Below are positions 9,301 to 17,378 of a DNA stretch of 36,207 nucleotides, piece after piece. The notes under the pieces are model-generated. The model saw only the letters and a program-made list of their open reading frames with translations, was not told the origin of the DNA and searched no databases. Origin of the DNA: an uncultured Clostridia bacterium. Lineage in GTDB: Bacteria; Bacillota; Clostridia; Oscillospirales; Ruminococcaceae. The stretch covers positions 1-36,207 of the forward strand of contig CALXBC010000025.1 of NCBI GenBank assembly GCA_944386455.1, written 5' to 3'. The stretch's first letter is position 1, and each line of letters begins with the position of its first letter. The translations under genes and the position numbers were made by a program.

Positions 9301-9520
9301 TCCGCTTACCCTGCTTGACAGCGGCAAGATCGACTATGTGATCTCGACCTCTGCAAAAGGAAGGATTCCTGCCCGCGACAGCGTCAAAATCAGACGGAAG
9401 GCTGTGGAGCACTCTATTGCCTGTCTGACTTCGATTGATACGGCTAATGCTTTGGCAGACTGCCTGGCAATGGATAAAACGGTCAACGATATTGAGCTGA
9501 TTGATATTACAAAAATATAA
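6323..9520 (+). CDS. carB: Carbamoyl-phosphate synthase large subunit
   Basis: The product has 1065 residues, full length for CarB. It has two homologous halves, each beginning with a nucleotide-binding segment (VLVIGSGPIVIGQAAEFDYA near 10-30, ILVFGSGPIRIGQGIEFDY near 550-570). Each half has an ATP-grasp domain (RPAFTLGGTGGGI in the first, RPSYVLGGQNM in the second). The C-terminal MGS-like allosteric domain (about 930-1050, TAGTANTL and ISTSAKGR) is present. It uses two ATP, bicarbonate and ammonia to make carbamoyl phosphate. GAAAGGAAG precedes the ATG at 6323. It is the last gene of the operon, followed by a terminator. Because its partner CarA lacks glutaminase residues, the nitrogen donor may be free ammonia; that is inference. 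Confidence 0.96.
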   Translation: MPLRSDIKKVLVIGSGPIVIGQAAEFDYAGTQACRALKQEGLEVVLINSNPATIMTDKAMADKIYIEPLNLDVVKRVIEIERPDSVLSTLGGQTGLTLSMQLAEEGFLDKMGVKLLGANPETIHRAEDRQAFKDTMEEIGEPCIPSKVVETVEDAVSYTEGTIGYPVIIRPAFTLGGTGGGIAHNREELKEIAGIGLQLSPITQVLVEKCISGWKEIEFEVIRDRKGNIITVCSMENVDPVGVHTGDSIVVAPAVTLSAKEYDMLRTAALNMVSALKVEGGCNCQFALHPSSMEYAVIEVNPRVSRSSALASKATGYPIAKVATKIAIGYTLDEILNQVTGKTYACFEPAIDYLVLKFPKWPFDKFVYAERTLGTQMKATGEVMSIGTSFEQSLMKAVRGAELGLDTMNLPEYAALTDEQVYEKLHDCDDQRIFAVFEALKRGITPEKIHEITMIDNWFLYKMQNLVKLEQRLSNEPLTDELYKQAKDFGYLDGTIEKISGQTIAHKRYASYKMVDTCAAEFEAETPYFYSTYDEENEAKEFLERKGSGKKKILVFGSGPIRIGQGIEFDYCSVHCVWSLKELGYEAVICNNNPETVSTDFDTGDRLYFDPLNKEDVWNIIQTEQPDGVVVQFGGQTAIKLTKFLNEKGVNILGTGADSIDAAEDRERFDEVLEKLHIPRPKGHTVFTEEEAINAANDLGYPVLMRPSYVLGGQNMIIAHSDKDITEYMAIITSHNIENPVLIDKYMMGTEVEVDAICDGTDYLIPGIMEHIERAGIHSGDSISVYPARTLSDKIKKTIIDYTGKLAMELKVIGLVNIQYVVYNDEVYVIEVNPRSSRTVPYISKVTGVPMVDLATKIMLGATLKELGYQGGLYPDAGYVAVKVPVFSFEKLHDVDTHLGPEMKSTGEVLGIAKTLDEALYKGLVAAGYKMKKKGGVFITVRDTDKQEIIAVADKFSQMGFELYATAGTANTLNKNMIAANVVRKISEDPANNPLTLLDSGKIDYVISTSAKGRIPARDSVKIRRKAVEHSIACLTSIDTANALADCLAMDKTVNDIELIDITKI

Positions 9521-9529
9521 ATTACCGCA

Positions 9530-9583
9530 AAGGAAAAGAAAGGCAGTTGGATAAAATTGACTCCAACTGCCTTTCTTTTCCTT
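9530..9583 (+). terminator. Terminator of the pyr operon
   Basis: A perfect 21-bp stem (9530-9550 with 9563-9583) begins 10 nt after the carB stop. The 3' arm itself is pyrimidine-rich (TTTCTTTTCCTT) and is followed by GCGTTTC, so the U-tract is partly inside the stem. Confidence 0.8.
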
Positions 9584-9593
9584 GCGTTTCATA

Positions 9594-9622
9594 TTGCAAA
9601 CAGAACAATCTCATGATATAAT
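9594..9622 (+). promoter_or_regulatory. Predicted promoter of the GT2-GtrA gene
   Basis: TTGCAA (9594-9599) and a perfect TATAAT (9617-9622) are spaced by 17 bp, right after the pyr terminator. The leader to the start codon at 9769 would be about 140 nt and AT-rich. Confidence 0.7.
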
Positions 9623-9768
9623 AAATGTGCTTTACTTTAGAATAATATACTTGAAACCAAAGGGTATGTTGTAAAAATACAGTCTTTTATTTCTTACATA
9701 TGATTTACAGTACTGTTGCTATTGTCTGTAAATTGTATTGATTTTAAATTTTGAGGTGGACAAAACGG

Positions 9769-10830
9769 ATGTTAGCACATGTCGCCGTGATTATCCCTTC
9801 TTTGGAACCAGACGAAAAGCTGCTGTCTCTTTTAAAGGAACTGACAGTGTATGGATTTGAACATATCTTTGTGATCAATGATGGAAGCGGTCGCCAATAT
9901 CAACCGTATTTTGAAGCTGCACAGCAGCAGTATCATTGCCGTGTGATTACGCACAGTGTTAATCTAGGAAAAGGACGTGCATTAAAAACTGCATTCAACT
10001 GTATTCTGACAGAGTACCCGGAAATTGAAGCCGCCGTTACAGTAGACTCCGATGGGCAGCACCGTTTAAACGACATCGTCACGGTTGCACAAAGTGCACT
10101 GAGCAGCCCCGACTCTCTGATTATGGGCTGCCGCGACTTTTTCAGTAAAAACAGGACAATTCCGGCTCGCAGCCGTTTTGGCAATATTATGACCTGTTAT
10201 GCTCTGAAAATCCTTTGCGGCATCAAGCTGTCAGATACGCAGACCGGTCTGCGCGGCCTTTCCCGTCCGCTGATGAAAACCTTTATGACTACCAAGGGCG
10301 AACGATTTGAATATGAAATGAATATGATTCTTGATGCCAAAGAAAAAGGCATTTCAATCAAGGAAGTTCCCATTGAAACAGTATATATTGAAGAGAATCA
10401 GACATCCCATTTTAATCCGCTGAAAGACTCTATTCGAATTTACGCAGTTTTTTCAAAATTTATCGCGGCATCGGTGTCTTCTTTTATCATTGATATCGTT
10501 TTATTCACCCTTTTCAATATAATTTTGACTCATTGGCTCCAGCCGGCAGTGTCTATTGTAATCTCTTCTTATTCAGCGCGGATTTTATCGGCCTTGTTTA
10601 ACTATATCATCAATAAAAATAAGGTGTTTAAAAATAAGGCCGCTGGTTTTGGTACTTTAGTGAAATATGCGGTTTTATGTGTTGCTCAAGTCACGATTTC
10701 TGCTTTTGCCACCAAATGGCTGTTCCAGCTGCTGCATGTCAGCGCAACTGTAATCAAAATTGTCGTTGATATTCTACTGTTTTTAGTCAGCTTTCAAATT
10801 CAAAGAGGATGGGTGTTCAAAAAATCATAA
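9769..10830 (+). CDS. GT2 family glycosyltransferase fused to a GtrA-like membrane domain
   Basis: The product has 353 residues. Residues 1-220 form a family 2 glycosyltransferase of the polyprenyl-phosphate sugar transferase type: VAVIIPSLEP at the start, VINDGSG near 35-41, NLGKGRALKTAF near 65-76, and the metal-site DSDGQH at 93-98. From about 225 there are four hydrophobic segments typical of GtrA/DPMS-like domains, ending in FQIQRGWVFKK. The likely role is moving a sugar from a nucleotide donor to a lipid phosphate at the membrane for wall or surface glycan decoration; the sugar is unknown. I chose the ATG at 9769 because GAGGTGG stands 9 nt upstream; a TTG at 9751 has no such site. It is a single-gene unit with its own promoter and terminator. 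Confidence 0.88.
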   Translation: MLAHVAVIIPSLEPDEKLLSLLKELTVYGFEHIFVINDGSGRQYQPYFEAAQQQYHCRVITHSVNLGKGRALKTAFNCILTEYPEIEAAVTVDSDGQHRLNDIVTVAQSALSSPDSLIMGCRDFFSKNRTIPARSRFGNIMTCYALKILCGIKLSDTQTGLRGLSRPLMKTFMTTKGERFEYEMNMILDAKEKGISIKEVPIETVYIEENQTSHFNPLKDSIRIYAVFSKFIAASVSSFIIDIVLFTLFNIILTHWLQPAVSIVISSYSARILSALFNYIINKNKVFKNKAAGFGTLVKYAVLCVAQVTISAFATKWLFQLLHVSATVIKIVVDILLFLVSFQIQRGWVFKKS

Positions 10831-10871
10831 GATATTGATGTCATGTCAGTCAGTTTCGCTTTGAATCAAAT

Positions 10872-10906
10872 AAATTCCCGCTCTTAAGTCCGAGCGGGAA
10901 TTTTTT
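10872..10906 (+). terminator. Intrinsic terminator after the GT2-GtrA gene
   Basis: A 10-bp stem (10874-10883 with 10892-10901) with an 8-nt loop is followed by a run of T. Confidence 0.9.
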
Positions 10907-10908
10907 GC

Positions 10909-10937
10909 TTGCACTTTTTTACCGCCTGTGCTACAAT
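10909..10937 (+). promoter_or_regulatory. Predicted promoter of the DUF1648 gene
   Basis: TTGCAC (10909-10914) and TACAAT (10932-10937) are spaced by 17 bp immediately after the preceding terminator. The predicted start near 10944 rules out the upstream ATG codons at 10909 and 10936. Confidence 0.65.
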
Positions 10938-10971
10938 GACATTACATTTTTTCAGACTGGTGATGACCGTT

Positions 10972-11484
10972 ATGAAGACAAAAGTGACCCCTTTTCAGAT
11001 CGCAGCAGAAATCTGTGCCGCGCTGGCTGTATTTTCCACCATTTTATATTTTCTTTTTCTCTGGCCGGCACTTCCAAATCAAATTCCCTCCCATTTTGAC
11101 GAACTGGGGCAGCCCGATGCATGGAACGCCAAATATCTCCCTGCCCTGCTGCTCGGCGTACAGCTCGTGCTTTATCTGCTGCTTACCTTGCTTTCGGTTT
11201 TTCCAAAAATTTGGCATTTGCCGGTCGAAGTTTCAGAAAACAGCAAACCGGTCTTATTTTCTGCAACCCGCACACTGATCTTGGATATGAAGCTGCTTCT
11301 TGTTCTGGCATTTGGATACCTGATTTTCTGCATCTGCCGTTCTGTACAGCTCAGTATGTTCATTTTGCTGCCAATGGTGCTGTGTGTTCTCGGGAGCATG
11401 ATCTATTATTTCATTCGGATTACAAAAATTTCTCTGTCAGACGCCCGCCGTCTGCTGCGGGAAGAGGAAAACGAAGAAAAATAA
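10972..11484 (+). CDS. DUF1648 domain membrane protein
   Basis: The product has 170 residues. The N-terminal part holds the DUF1648 signature: a hydrophobic helix, then PNQIPSHFDELGQPDAW and the following helix. Four hydrophobic segments are visible in all (about 11-33, 55-76, 98-117 and 125-146), with a charged tail ending in EEENEEK, so it is a small multi-pass membrane protein. Function is unknown; DUF1648 also occurs in SdpI-like immunity proteins, but nothing here supports that role. ATG at 10972 was chosen for GGTGA about 8 nt upstream; ATG at 10963 is the alternative. It is a monocistronic unit. Confidence 0.75.
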   Translation: MKTKVTPFQIAAEICAALAVFSTILYFLFLWPALPNQIPSHFDELGQPDAWNAKYLPALLLGVQLVLYLLLTLLSVFPKIWHLPVEVSENSKPVLFSATRTLILDMKLLLVLAFGYLIFCICRSVQLSMFILLPMVLCVLGSMIYYFIRITKISLSDARRLLREEENEEK

Positions 11485-11486
11485 AA

Positions 11487-11528
11487 GATGGGCGTGTCGA
11501 AAAAGTCGACACGCTCATCTTTTATTTT
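11487..11528. terminator. Bidirectional terminator between the DUF1648 and Clp ATPase genes
   Basis: A 14-bp stem (11487-11500 with 11506-11519, one G-U pair) is flanked by T-rich sequence on the plus strand (TTTTATTTTT) and by A-rich sequence that reads as T-rich on the minus strand. It lies between two convergent genes. Confidence 0.85.
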
Positions 11529-11553
11529 TAGCCCCAAAAATGAGGTTGTTTTT

Positions 11554-13824
11554 TTATTTCGCAATAATCTGAATATCATGTACATCAGCCGAAATTGCGA
11601 TCATGGTCAGCGGGTTATCATAATGATCCACAATCATGTTGGCAATCCGATCCTCTACCTTTTTTCGGATAACCTTCCGCAGCTCACGCGCGCCGAACTT
11701 TCCGCCGTCAGCCTGCCCTGCCAGATAATCAAGAGCCTTATCATCATATCCAACCTCAATCCCCTGCTCTCTCAGCGGCTCTTTCATTTCATCCAGCATC
11801 AGGCCGGCGATCTTTTGCATGCTTTCCCTGCTCAGCGGAGAAAACACCACGATTTCATCCACACGCCCCAAAAGCTCCGGCCGCAGGATTTCCTGCAGCG
11901 CCCGCATCGCCTTTTCCTTTGCGATATCGCCTGACTGCTTATTAAAGCCGACAATTCCGTTTTTATCAGCAGAACCTGCATTGGACGTCATTACAATCAC
12001 AGTGTTTTGAAAGCTGACTGTTCGTCCCTGCGCATCTGTTATCTTTCCCTCATCCAGAATCTGAAGCAGAATATTCATCACATCGGGATGTGCCTTTTCG
12101 ATCTCATCAAACAACACAACCGAATAGGGCTTTCTGCGGACCCGCTCGGTCAGCTGTCCTGCTTCCTCATACCCCACATATCCGGGAGGCGCTCCAACCA
12201 GTCTGGATACCGCGTGCTTTTCCATAAACTCGGACATGTCAAACCGAATCAGCGGGTCTGCCGTTTCAAACAGCTCGTCTGCCAGGCATTTGACCAGTTC
12301 TGTCTTGCCGACGCCGGTCGGACCGACAAAAATAAACGAAGCAGGCCGTTTGCGTTTATTGAGCTGGACACGGCTGCGCTTGACAGCCGCCACTACCAGC
12401 TCGACTGCCTCATCCTGTCCGATCACGCGTGCTTTCAGCTTACGTTCCAAATCACTGATTTTTCCAAACTCGGACTGCTGAATTTTGGCGGCAGGGACTC
12501 CTGTCCACATTTCGATGACCTTTGCCAGATCCTCTTTTGTCAGCTCGATAGATGCGACCACAGGCTCCAGGGCTTTTAAATCCTCTTTTAGCTTTAAAAG
12601 CCTGGATTTCACCTCTGCCAGCTTTTCATAATCAATATTTTCTGTCTGGGACTCCAGCTGTTCTTCCTGGTTTTTGAGGCTTTTCAGTTCCTTGTTCATC
12701 TTTTCATATTCTGCCAGTTCCCTGCTCCGCAGTGCAGCATGAGAACATGCCTCATCCAGCAGGTCGATTGCTTTGTCAGGCAGAAAACGGTCAATAATAT
12801 ACCGCTCAGACAGCTTGACCGCTAACCGTACCATGCCATCAGAAATCTTCACTTTATGAAACGCCTCATAGTAGCTTTTGACTCCAAGCAGTACATCGAT
12901 CGTCTCTGCTATGGTAGGTTCATTGACCGTAATCGGCTGGAACCGTCTCTCCAAAGCCGAATCCTTTTCAATATGCTTGCGGTACTCATCAAAGGTGGTC
13001 GCACCAATCACCTGAACATCACCGCGGGAAAGCGCAGGCTTGAGAATGTTTGCAGCATCCATGGAGCCTTCTGCAGAGCCTGCCCCAACCAAAGTATGCA
13101 CCTCGTCAATAAACAGAATAATATTCTTCAGCCGCTTGATTTCTTCGATAAGTCCCTTGATCCTGCTTTCAAACTGACCTCTGAACTGCGTTCCGGATAC
13201 TAAGGATGTCATGTCCAGCAGATAGATTTCCTTATCCTGAAGACGGAAAGGAACATCTCCTGACGCGATCCGAAGGGCGATGCCTTCCACAATAGCAGTC
13301 TTGCCAACTCCGGGATCCCCAATCAGGCAGGGATTATTTTTGACACGGCGATTCAGAATCTGGATAGCCCGTGCAATCTCCGTATCCCGCCCGATAATTC
13401 GGTCCAAGCCGCCGGTTCTGGCCTTTTCTGTCAGATTAATGCAATAGCTGTCTAAAAATTTATTCTTTTGTTCCTTGGTTTTTTTATCGGTTTTTGCCGT
13501 CTTTTCCTCTTTTCCGGCGGGTTCTCCATCCTGTTTGCTGAGATTTCCCATCCCGCCAAACAGGCTTTGTAAAAACGGGGGCATGGTGTCCGCCCCGCCC
13601 ATTTCAAAATTTTCGTCCCCCAACTCCATCAGTTGATTGGACATCTCTTCTATATCCTCGTCGGTAACCCCCATGTTGTCCAACATGCTGGACACCTGCG
13701 GAATACCCAATTCTTTCGCACATTTCAGGCACAGCCCCTCGTTGACTGTCTTATCTCCCTCCATTCGGGTCATAAAGACGACTGCAACCCTTTTTTTACA
13801 TCTGCTGCAAAGCATTTGCTGCAT
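11554..13824 (-). CDS. ClpE/ClpC-type AAA+ ATPase with N-terminal zinc finger
   Basis: The product has 756 residues. It starts with a four-cysteine zinc finger (Cys6, Cys9, Cys32, Cys35), as in ClpE, in place of the double Clp-N repeats of ClpC. A charged linker follows to about 120. The first AAA+ module has Walker [10 protein letters not shown] at 169-177 and Walker [10 protein letters not shown] coiled-coil middle region comes next, then a second module with GPTGVGKTE and [16 protein letters not shown] tripeptide in GIVGFNKQ may be the ClpP-docking loop. It would unfold proteins for ClpP; clpP is not in the window. The start at 13824 has AAGGAAGG 8 nt upstream; the longer frame from 13866 lacks a site. 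No CtsR or CIRCE box is visible upstream, unlike many clp genes. It is the last gene of the DUF5711-cvpA-pgsA-like run. Confidence 0.9.
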   Translation of the reverse strand: MQQMLCSRCKKRVAVVFMTRMEGDKTVNEGLCLKCAKELGIPQVSSMLDNMGVTDEDIEEMSNQLMELGDENFEMGGADTMPPFLQSLFGGMGNLSKQDGEPAGKEEKTAKTDKKTKEQKNKFLDSYCINLTEKARTGGLDRIIGRDTEIARAIQILNRRVKNNPCLIGDPGVGKTAIVEGIALRIASGDVPFRLQDKEIYLLDMTSLVSGTQFRGQFESRIKGLIEEIKRLKNIILFIDEVHTLVGAGSAEGSMDAANILKPALSRGDVQVIGATTFDEYRKHIEKDSALERRFQPITVNEPTIAETIDVLLGVKSYYEAFHKVKISDGMVRLAVKLSERYIIDRFLPDKAIDLLDEACSHAALRSRELAEYEKMNKELKSLKNQEEQLESQTENIDYEKLAEVKSRLLKLKEDLKALEPVVASIELTKEDLAKVIEMWTGVPAAKIQQSEFGKISDLERKLKARVIGQDEAVELVVAAVKRSRVQLNKRKRPASFIFVGPTGVGKTELVKCLADELFETADPLIRFDMSEFMEKHAVSRLVGAPPGYVGYEEAGQLTERVRRKPYSVVLFDEIEKAHPDVMNILLQILDEGKITDAQGRTVSFQNTVIVMTSNAGSADKNGIVGFNKQSGDIAKEKAMRALQEILRPELLGRVDEIVVFSPLSRESMQKIAGLMLDEMKEPLREQGIEVGYDDKALDYLAGQADGGKFGARELRKVIRKKVEDRIANMIVDHYDNPLTMIAISADVHDIQIIAK

Positions 13825-13929
13825 ACTTGTCCTTCCTTTCTCCGCAGCCTTGTCTTTGCCCAACAAGGCCGTTAGTTTGAAAGGAATATCAACGGTTCCT
13901 CCAAACTATTTATATCAATAATCAGAAGC

Positions 13930-14460
13930 TCATTGCTCTGACTTTTTAATTTTCAAAAACTCGGGAATATACATAATAAAGGCAAAAAGTACAAATCCGA
14001 TCGAAATTCCACATAACAGATACAGTCCCCATTTTGGAATGCCGGGAATCACGATAATCAGGAACATCACCGCATAAAGCACTACGGTCGCAAGCTTTCC
14101 AAACCATCTGGACGAACGTATCTTTTTCCCCGATTTCACCAGCAAACAGCCGCCGGCCAGCATGCAAAGCTCCTTTATCACAAATATGACTGTGAGCAGA
14201 ATCAACTCCCTGTGACGGACACACAGTGCAATACAAACAGCGGCCTGCGTCAGCTTATCGGCTGCCGGATCAAGAACCTTTCCGAGCTGGGTCACCATGT
14301 TGAATTTTCGGGCGATGATACCGTCCGCCACATCAGAAGCCCCGGAAACCACAAGGACAAGTCCTGCCAGCCAGCTTTGCTCCGGCATCAGAAAAAATAC
14401 TAGCAGAAACACTGGTATCAGCAGCAGCCTGAAAACCGACAGCAGATTAGGGATACTCAT
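13930..14460 (-). CDS. CDP-alcohol phosphatidyltransferase (PgsA-like phosphatidylglycerophosphate synthase)
   Basis: The product has 176 residues. The CDP-alcohol phosphotransferase signature is complete: SDVADGIIARKF, then GKVLDPAADK, giving the D-G-x2-A-R-x8-G-x3-D-x3-D pattern at about 45-70. Hydrophobic segments throughout fit an integral membrane enzyme. The most likely reaction is CDP-diacylglycerol plus glycerol-3-phosphate to phosphatidylglycerophosphate, but other alcohol acceptors such as cardiolipin-type substrates cannot be excluded from the motif. AAAGGA precedes the ATG at 14460; the open frame extends to 14499 without a better site. It lies between cvpA and the Clp ATPase gene on the same strand. 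Confidence 0.85.
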   Translation of the reverse strand: MSIPNLLSVFRLLLIPVFLLVFFLMPEQSWLAGLVLVVSGASDVADGIIARKFNMVTQLGKVLDPAADKLTQAAVCIALCVRHRELILLTVIFVIKELCMLAGGCLLVKSGKKIRSSRWFGKLATVVLYAVMFLIIVIPGIPKWGLYLLCGISIGFVLFAFIMYIPEFLKIKKSEQ

Positions 14461-14523
14461 GTTGAAACCAATTCCTTTCACGTCCGCCTTGACAGGCAAT
14501 TTGGAAGCTACCGCCGCATAATC

Positions 14524-15225
14524 TTAGTTTATTTGCGTCAGCGGATTATATTCATAAATAAATTTAAAAATATACGACTGATCGACAACAGACTGATTAA
14601 CGGCATCCCACTGATTGCCGGACAGCTGGATGATCATAGCCACGATACTGGTAAAGAAGAACAGGAAAACAACTGCTTCTGCTAAGCCCACAAACAATCC
14701 CAGCACTGAGTTTGCAGTCCCGACAAAGGGAATTTTATCAATAAACTTGAGCATTCTGGTTATAATCTTGACAACAATACAAAGGATCAAAAACAAAATG
14801 ACAAAAAGCAGCAGCTGGATCACCATTTCTGCAATCGGGCCAACCAGCTGATCCACGACCGTATTGGCAACCTCCGCCGTGGTCGGCGCGGCTGACAAAC
14901 CATTTTCTATCGTGGCGATTGCACCGTCTGGAACAAACGCCTTGAGATTTTCCGGGATTGCACCAATGGCCTGCTGTACCATCTGGTTGAGGTCCATTCC
15001 CTGCGTTGCTTTTGCAAGCTCACCGCTGATCAGATCGACTGCTTTGCTTCTGAAAAAGGTCTGAAAAATCCAGACTGATATCGGAGAACTGATAAAGAAA
15101 GCGAGGACCGCCGCCAGAATGTATCCAACCAGGTTAAAAACCGTACGGACAAAACCACGATGAAATCCCAAAAAGACCAGCAATGCCACAATCGCTACCA
15201 CTGCGATATCAAATACGATTGACAT
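14524..15225 (-). CDS. CvpA family membrane protein
   Basis: The product has 233 residues with hydrophobic segments near 4-26, 30-52, 126-152 and 170-196. The CvpA pattern is visible: FLGFHRGFVRTVFNLVGYI at the start and DKIPFVGTANSVLGLFVGL later. CvpA proteins are linked to colicin V production and envelope functions in other bacteria; the molecular role is unclear. The start at 15225 has GGGGTGG about 5 nt upstream; a GTG nine bases earlier overlaps that site. It sits between the DUF5711 gene and the pgsA-like gene. Confidence 0.85.
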   Translation of the reverse strand: MSIVFDIAVVAIVALLVFLGFHRGFVRTVFNLVGYILAAVLAFFISSPISVWIFQTFFRSKAVDLISGELAKATQGMDLNQMVQQAIGAIPENLKAFVPDGAIATIENGLSAAPTTAEVANTVVDQLVGPIAEMVIQLLLFVILFLILCIVVKIITRMLKFIDKIPFVGTANSVLGLFVGLAEAVVFLFFFTSIVAMIIQLSGNQWDAVNQSVVDQSYIFKFIYEYNPLTQIN

Positions 15226-15288
15226 TTTCTCCACCCCTCTTTGTTGTTCTTATATAATCTTATCCTGACAGAACATATAAATCCGGTA

Positions 15289-16470
15289 TCAGGATATAGA
15301 AATCTGCAGCAGCTCACCCGCAGTCAATACATAAGCTGAATGATCCGAGCCGACCACTCTGAGCGGGACTCCATCCAGACTGTCTGCTTTCTTCTGCTCC
15401 AGCTTCCTGTCAAAAATCAGCAGCTGCTTTTCCATCAGCACCAGAACCCGTTCCTCCGTTAAACAGGAATCAATTACCTTGCTATCCATATCTCCTGTCG
15501 CCGAACGTTTTCCGTCTGAATCAATCAGCCAGGCGAGCGTATTTCCGGTATCACCTGCATCTGCCAAAAAAATCAGCATTCCCGCATCCGAATAATTATC
15601 AAAGGAAGTCAGTTCCCCGGTATACTCCCATTCCTCCCGAATACTGCCTTTGCTGTCAAGTACAAATGCTTTTCTGTCCGTTACAATTCCAATGTTGCCG
15701 TCAGACTTATATGAGGCAGACAGAGGCATGCAATCCTCCAGCTTTGTCTGGAACCGTTCCGGCTGATCAGCCTTAAAATCCAGTTCATATACAACAGCCC
15801 CAGCCTTTCCATTCTCCACGGAATAGGTGGACACAACGCACGCACTGCTTTTATCGTTAAAGTCAATGCCGGTAATCACCTGGTCGGATACACTCCAGTT
15901 CAGTATTTCCTGCATCGCAGCGTCATAAACAGTCAGCCGGATGGTATACCGTTCTGTCTGGGTCACAACAGCAGCATAACCCGCATCGCTGACCGCACCG
16001 AAAACAATCTTTTCGGATAATTCTTTGGAGCCCATTTTGCTTTTGTTGGAATCCACCCGAAGCTGATAGCCCCCCTGATCATAGGTCAGCACCCGCTTGG
16101 ACGAAACGGTCATGACCGGATTGGAATAGCCATGATGTGCATTATAAACTTCTTTGCCTTTATCATTAAAAGCGACAAGACTGTTTTCTGTCAATAAGAA
16201 AATACTTTTTCCGCATTGCTGAATATCCAATGGACTGCTGCCCCCGACTGCGATCGGGTAGCCGTTCGCCTCAATCCCAGTATCTATCGACGCCGTATCT
16301 CCGGTGTCAATATTTCCGCCGCTCTGACCGGATCGCGTGAAAAACCAGGCGGTTACCGCAATGGCTGCAAGCAGTATCAAAATAACCAGAACAGTGAGCA
16401 GCCTTTTCAGCCGCTTTTTTTTCTTTCGCTTTTTTCGATATTCCTCAATATTGCTGATGTTTTCTTCCAT
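15289..16470 (-). CDS. DUF5711 family membrane-anchored protein, beta-propeller-like
   Basis: The product has 393 residues. A short cytosolic N-terminus rich in Lys and Arg (KKRKKKKRLKR, about 13-23) precedes one transmembrane helix (about 24-46). A long extracytoplasmic domain of repeated short strands follows, with recurring 'VLDSKGS'/'IDSDGKR'/'FDRKLEQ' turns suggesting a beta-propeller. This matches clostridial DUF5711 proteins in layout. Function is unknown. AAAGGAGG stands 5 nt before the ATG at 16470. It is the first gene of the DUF5711-cvpA-pgsA-clpE run, behind a predicted promoter. Confidence 0.8.
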   Translation of the reverse strand: MEENISNIEEYRKKRKKKKRLKRLLTVLVILILLAAIAVTAWFFTRSGQSGGNIDTGDTASIDTGIEANGYPIAVGGSSPLDIQQCGKSIFLLTENSLVAFNDKGKEVYNAHHGYSNPVMTVSSKRVLTYDQGGYQLRVDSNKSKMGSKELSEKIVFGAVSDAGYAAVVTQTERYTIRLTVYDAAMQEILNWSVSDQVITGIDFNDKSSACVVSTYSVENGKAGAVVYELDFKADQPERFQTKLEDCMPLSASYKSDGNIGIVTDRKAFVLDSKGSIREEWEYTGELTSFDNYSDAGMLIFLADAGDTGNTLAWLIDSDGKRSATGDMDSKVIDSCLTEERVLVLMEKQLLIFDRKLEQKKADSLDGVPLRVVGSDHSAYVLTAGELLQISIS

Positions 16471-16530
16471 GCTGACCTCCTTTCCGGTTTTTGCATGATG
16501 TGCAGATATTATCAAAATCAGCACGTTTTT

Positions 16531-16539
16531 ATTATATCA
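16531..16539 (-). promoter_or_regulatory. Extended -10 promoter ahead of the DUF5711 gene
   Basis: On the minus strand TGATATAAT gives a perfect TATAAT (16531-16536) with the upstream TG of an extended -10. No good -35 is visible 17 bp upstream. It lies in the 121-nt gap after truA, where I see no clear terminator, so read-through from truA is possible. Confidence 0.55.
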
Positions 16540-16591
16540 TATATTTTTCCTGTCTGCACGTCCTGTTTCTGACAATTTTATGACAGAATCC

Positions 16592-17359
16592 TTACATTTC
16601 GGCAAGATCAGACCATTTTTCAACGTCGTAAAACACCCGATTCAGGTAAAGCCCATGCGCAGGCACCGTGTGACCTGCCCGGGTACGTTCCCCGCTTCTG
16701 ATAATGTCGGCAACGCTTTCTGTATCCGGCATTCCGTAATTTACATATAAAAGCGTGCCCACCATGATCCGCACCATATTGTATAAAAAGCCGTCTCCGG
16801 AAACCCTAATGATCACATGACCGCCGTCTCGTTCGACCGAAATGCCGGTGATGGTCCGCACCGTGCTTTCTGCATCTGCACCCGCGCTGCAAAACGCACG
16901 GAAGTCATGAGTTCCCAAAAAATCGCGCGCAGCTTTCTCCATCTTTTCCACCCGCATCCGATAAGGATAGTGATAAGACAGATCTGCTTCAAACGGATGT
17001 TTATAAGGCATATTCCAGATCTTATAAAGATATTCCTTTCCCACACAGTCATACCGCGCATGGAATCCCTGCGGAACCTCTCGGCAGGAAAGCACCGCGA
17101 CATCCTCAGGCAAATAACGGTTCAAGGCAAAAACAGCGCGTTCACAAGGAATACTGCTATCTGTCAGCATATGAAAAAAATACTGGTTTGCATGGACACC
17201 GCTGTCTGTCCTGGAGCATCCCACAATCGGCTCACGCCGCGGGAACACCTGCTCTACTGCATCCTGCAGCACCTGAGCGACCGTAATGCCGTTTTTCTGC
17301 ACCTGATACCCGCAGTACCGCGTTCCGCGGTAGGATATTTCAAACAACAAATTTCTCAA
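16592..17359 (-). CDS. truA: tRNA pseudouridine(38-40) synthase TruA
   Basis: The product has 255 residues, normal length. The catalytic Asp lies in CSRTDSGVHA (about residue 52), and the family segments YRGTRYCGYQ, HDFRAFCSAGA, GDGFLYNMVRIMVGTL and PAHGLYLNRVFY are all present. It isomerises uridines 38-40 in the tRNA anticodon arm. It follows ecfT with a 19-nt gap, an arrangement common in Firmicutes (ecfA1-ecfA2-ecfT-truA), and is the last gene of the long ruvC-led unit. Confidence 0.96.
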   Translation of the reverse strand: MRNLLFEISYRGTRYCGYQVQKNGITVAQVLQDAVEQVFPRREPIVGCSRTDSGVHANQYFFHMLTDSSIPCERAVFALNRYLPEDVAVLSCREVPQGFHARYDCVGKEYLYKIWNMPYKHPFEADLSYHYPYRMRVEKMEKAARDFLGTHDFRAFCSAGADAESTVRTITGISVERDGGHVIIRVSGDGFLYNMVRIMVGTLLYVNYGMPDTESVADIIRSGERTRAGHTVPAHGLYLNRVFYDVEKWSDLAEM

Positions 17360-17378
17360 GCAGAAGCCTCCCTGTGCC

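Noticed and set aside
13825-13929. CtsR or CIRCE heat-shock operator upstream of the Clp ATPase gene
   Set aside because: I looked for the GGTCAAA heptad repeats and the CIRCE inverted repeat; neither is present.
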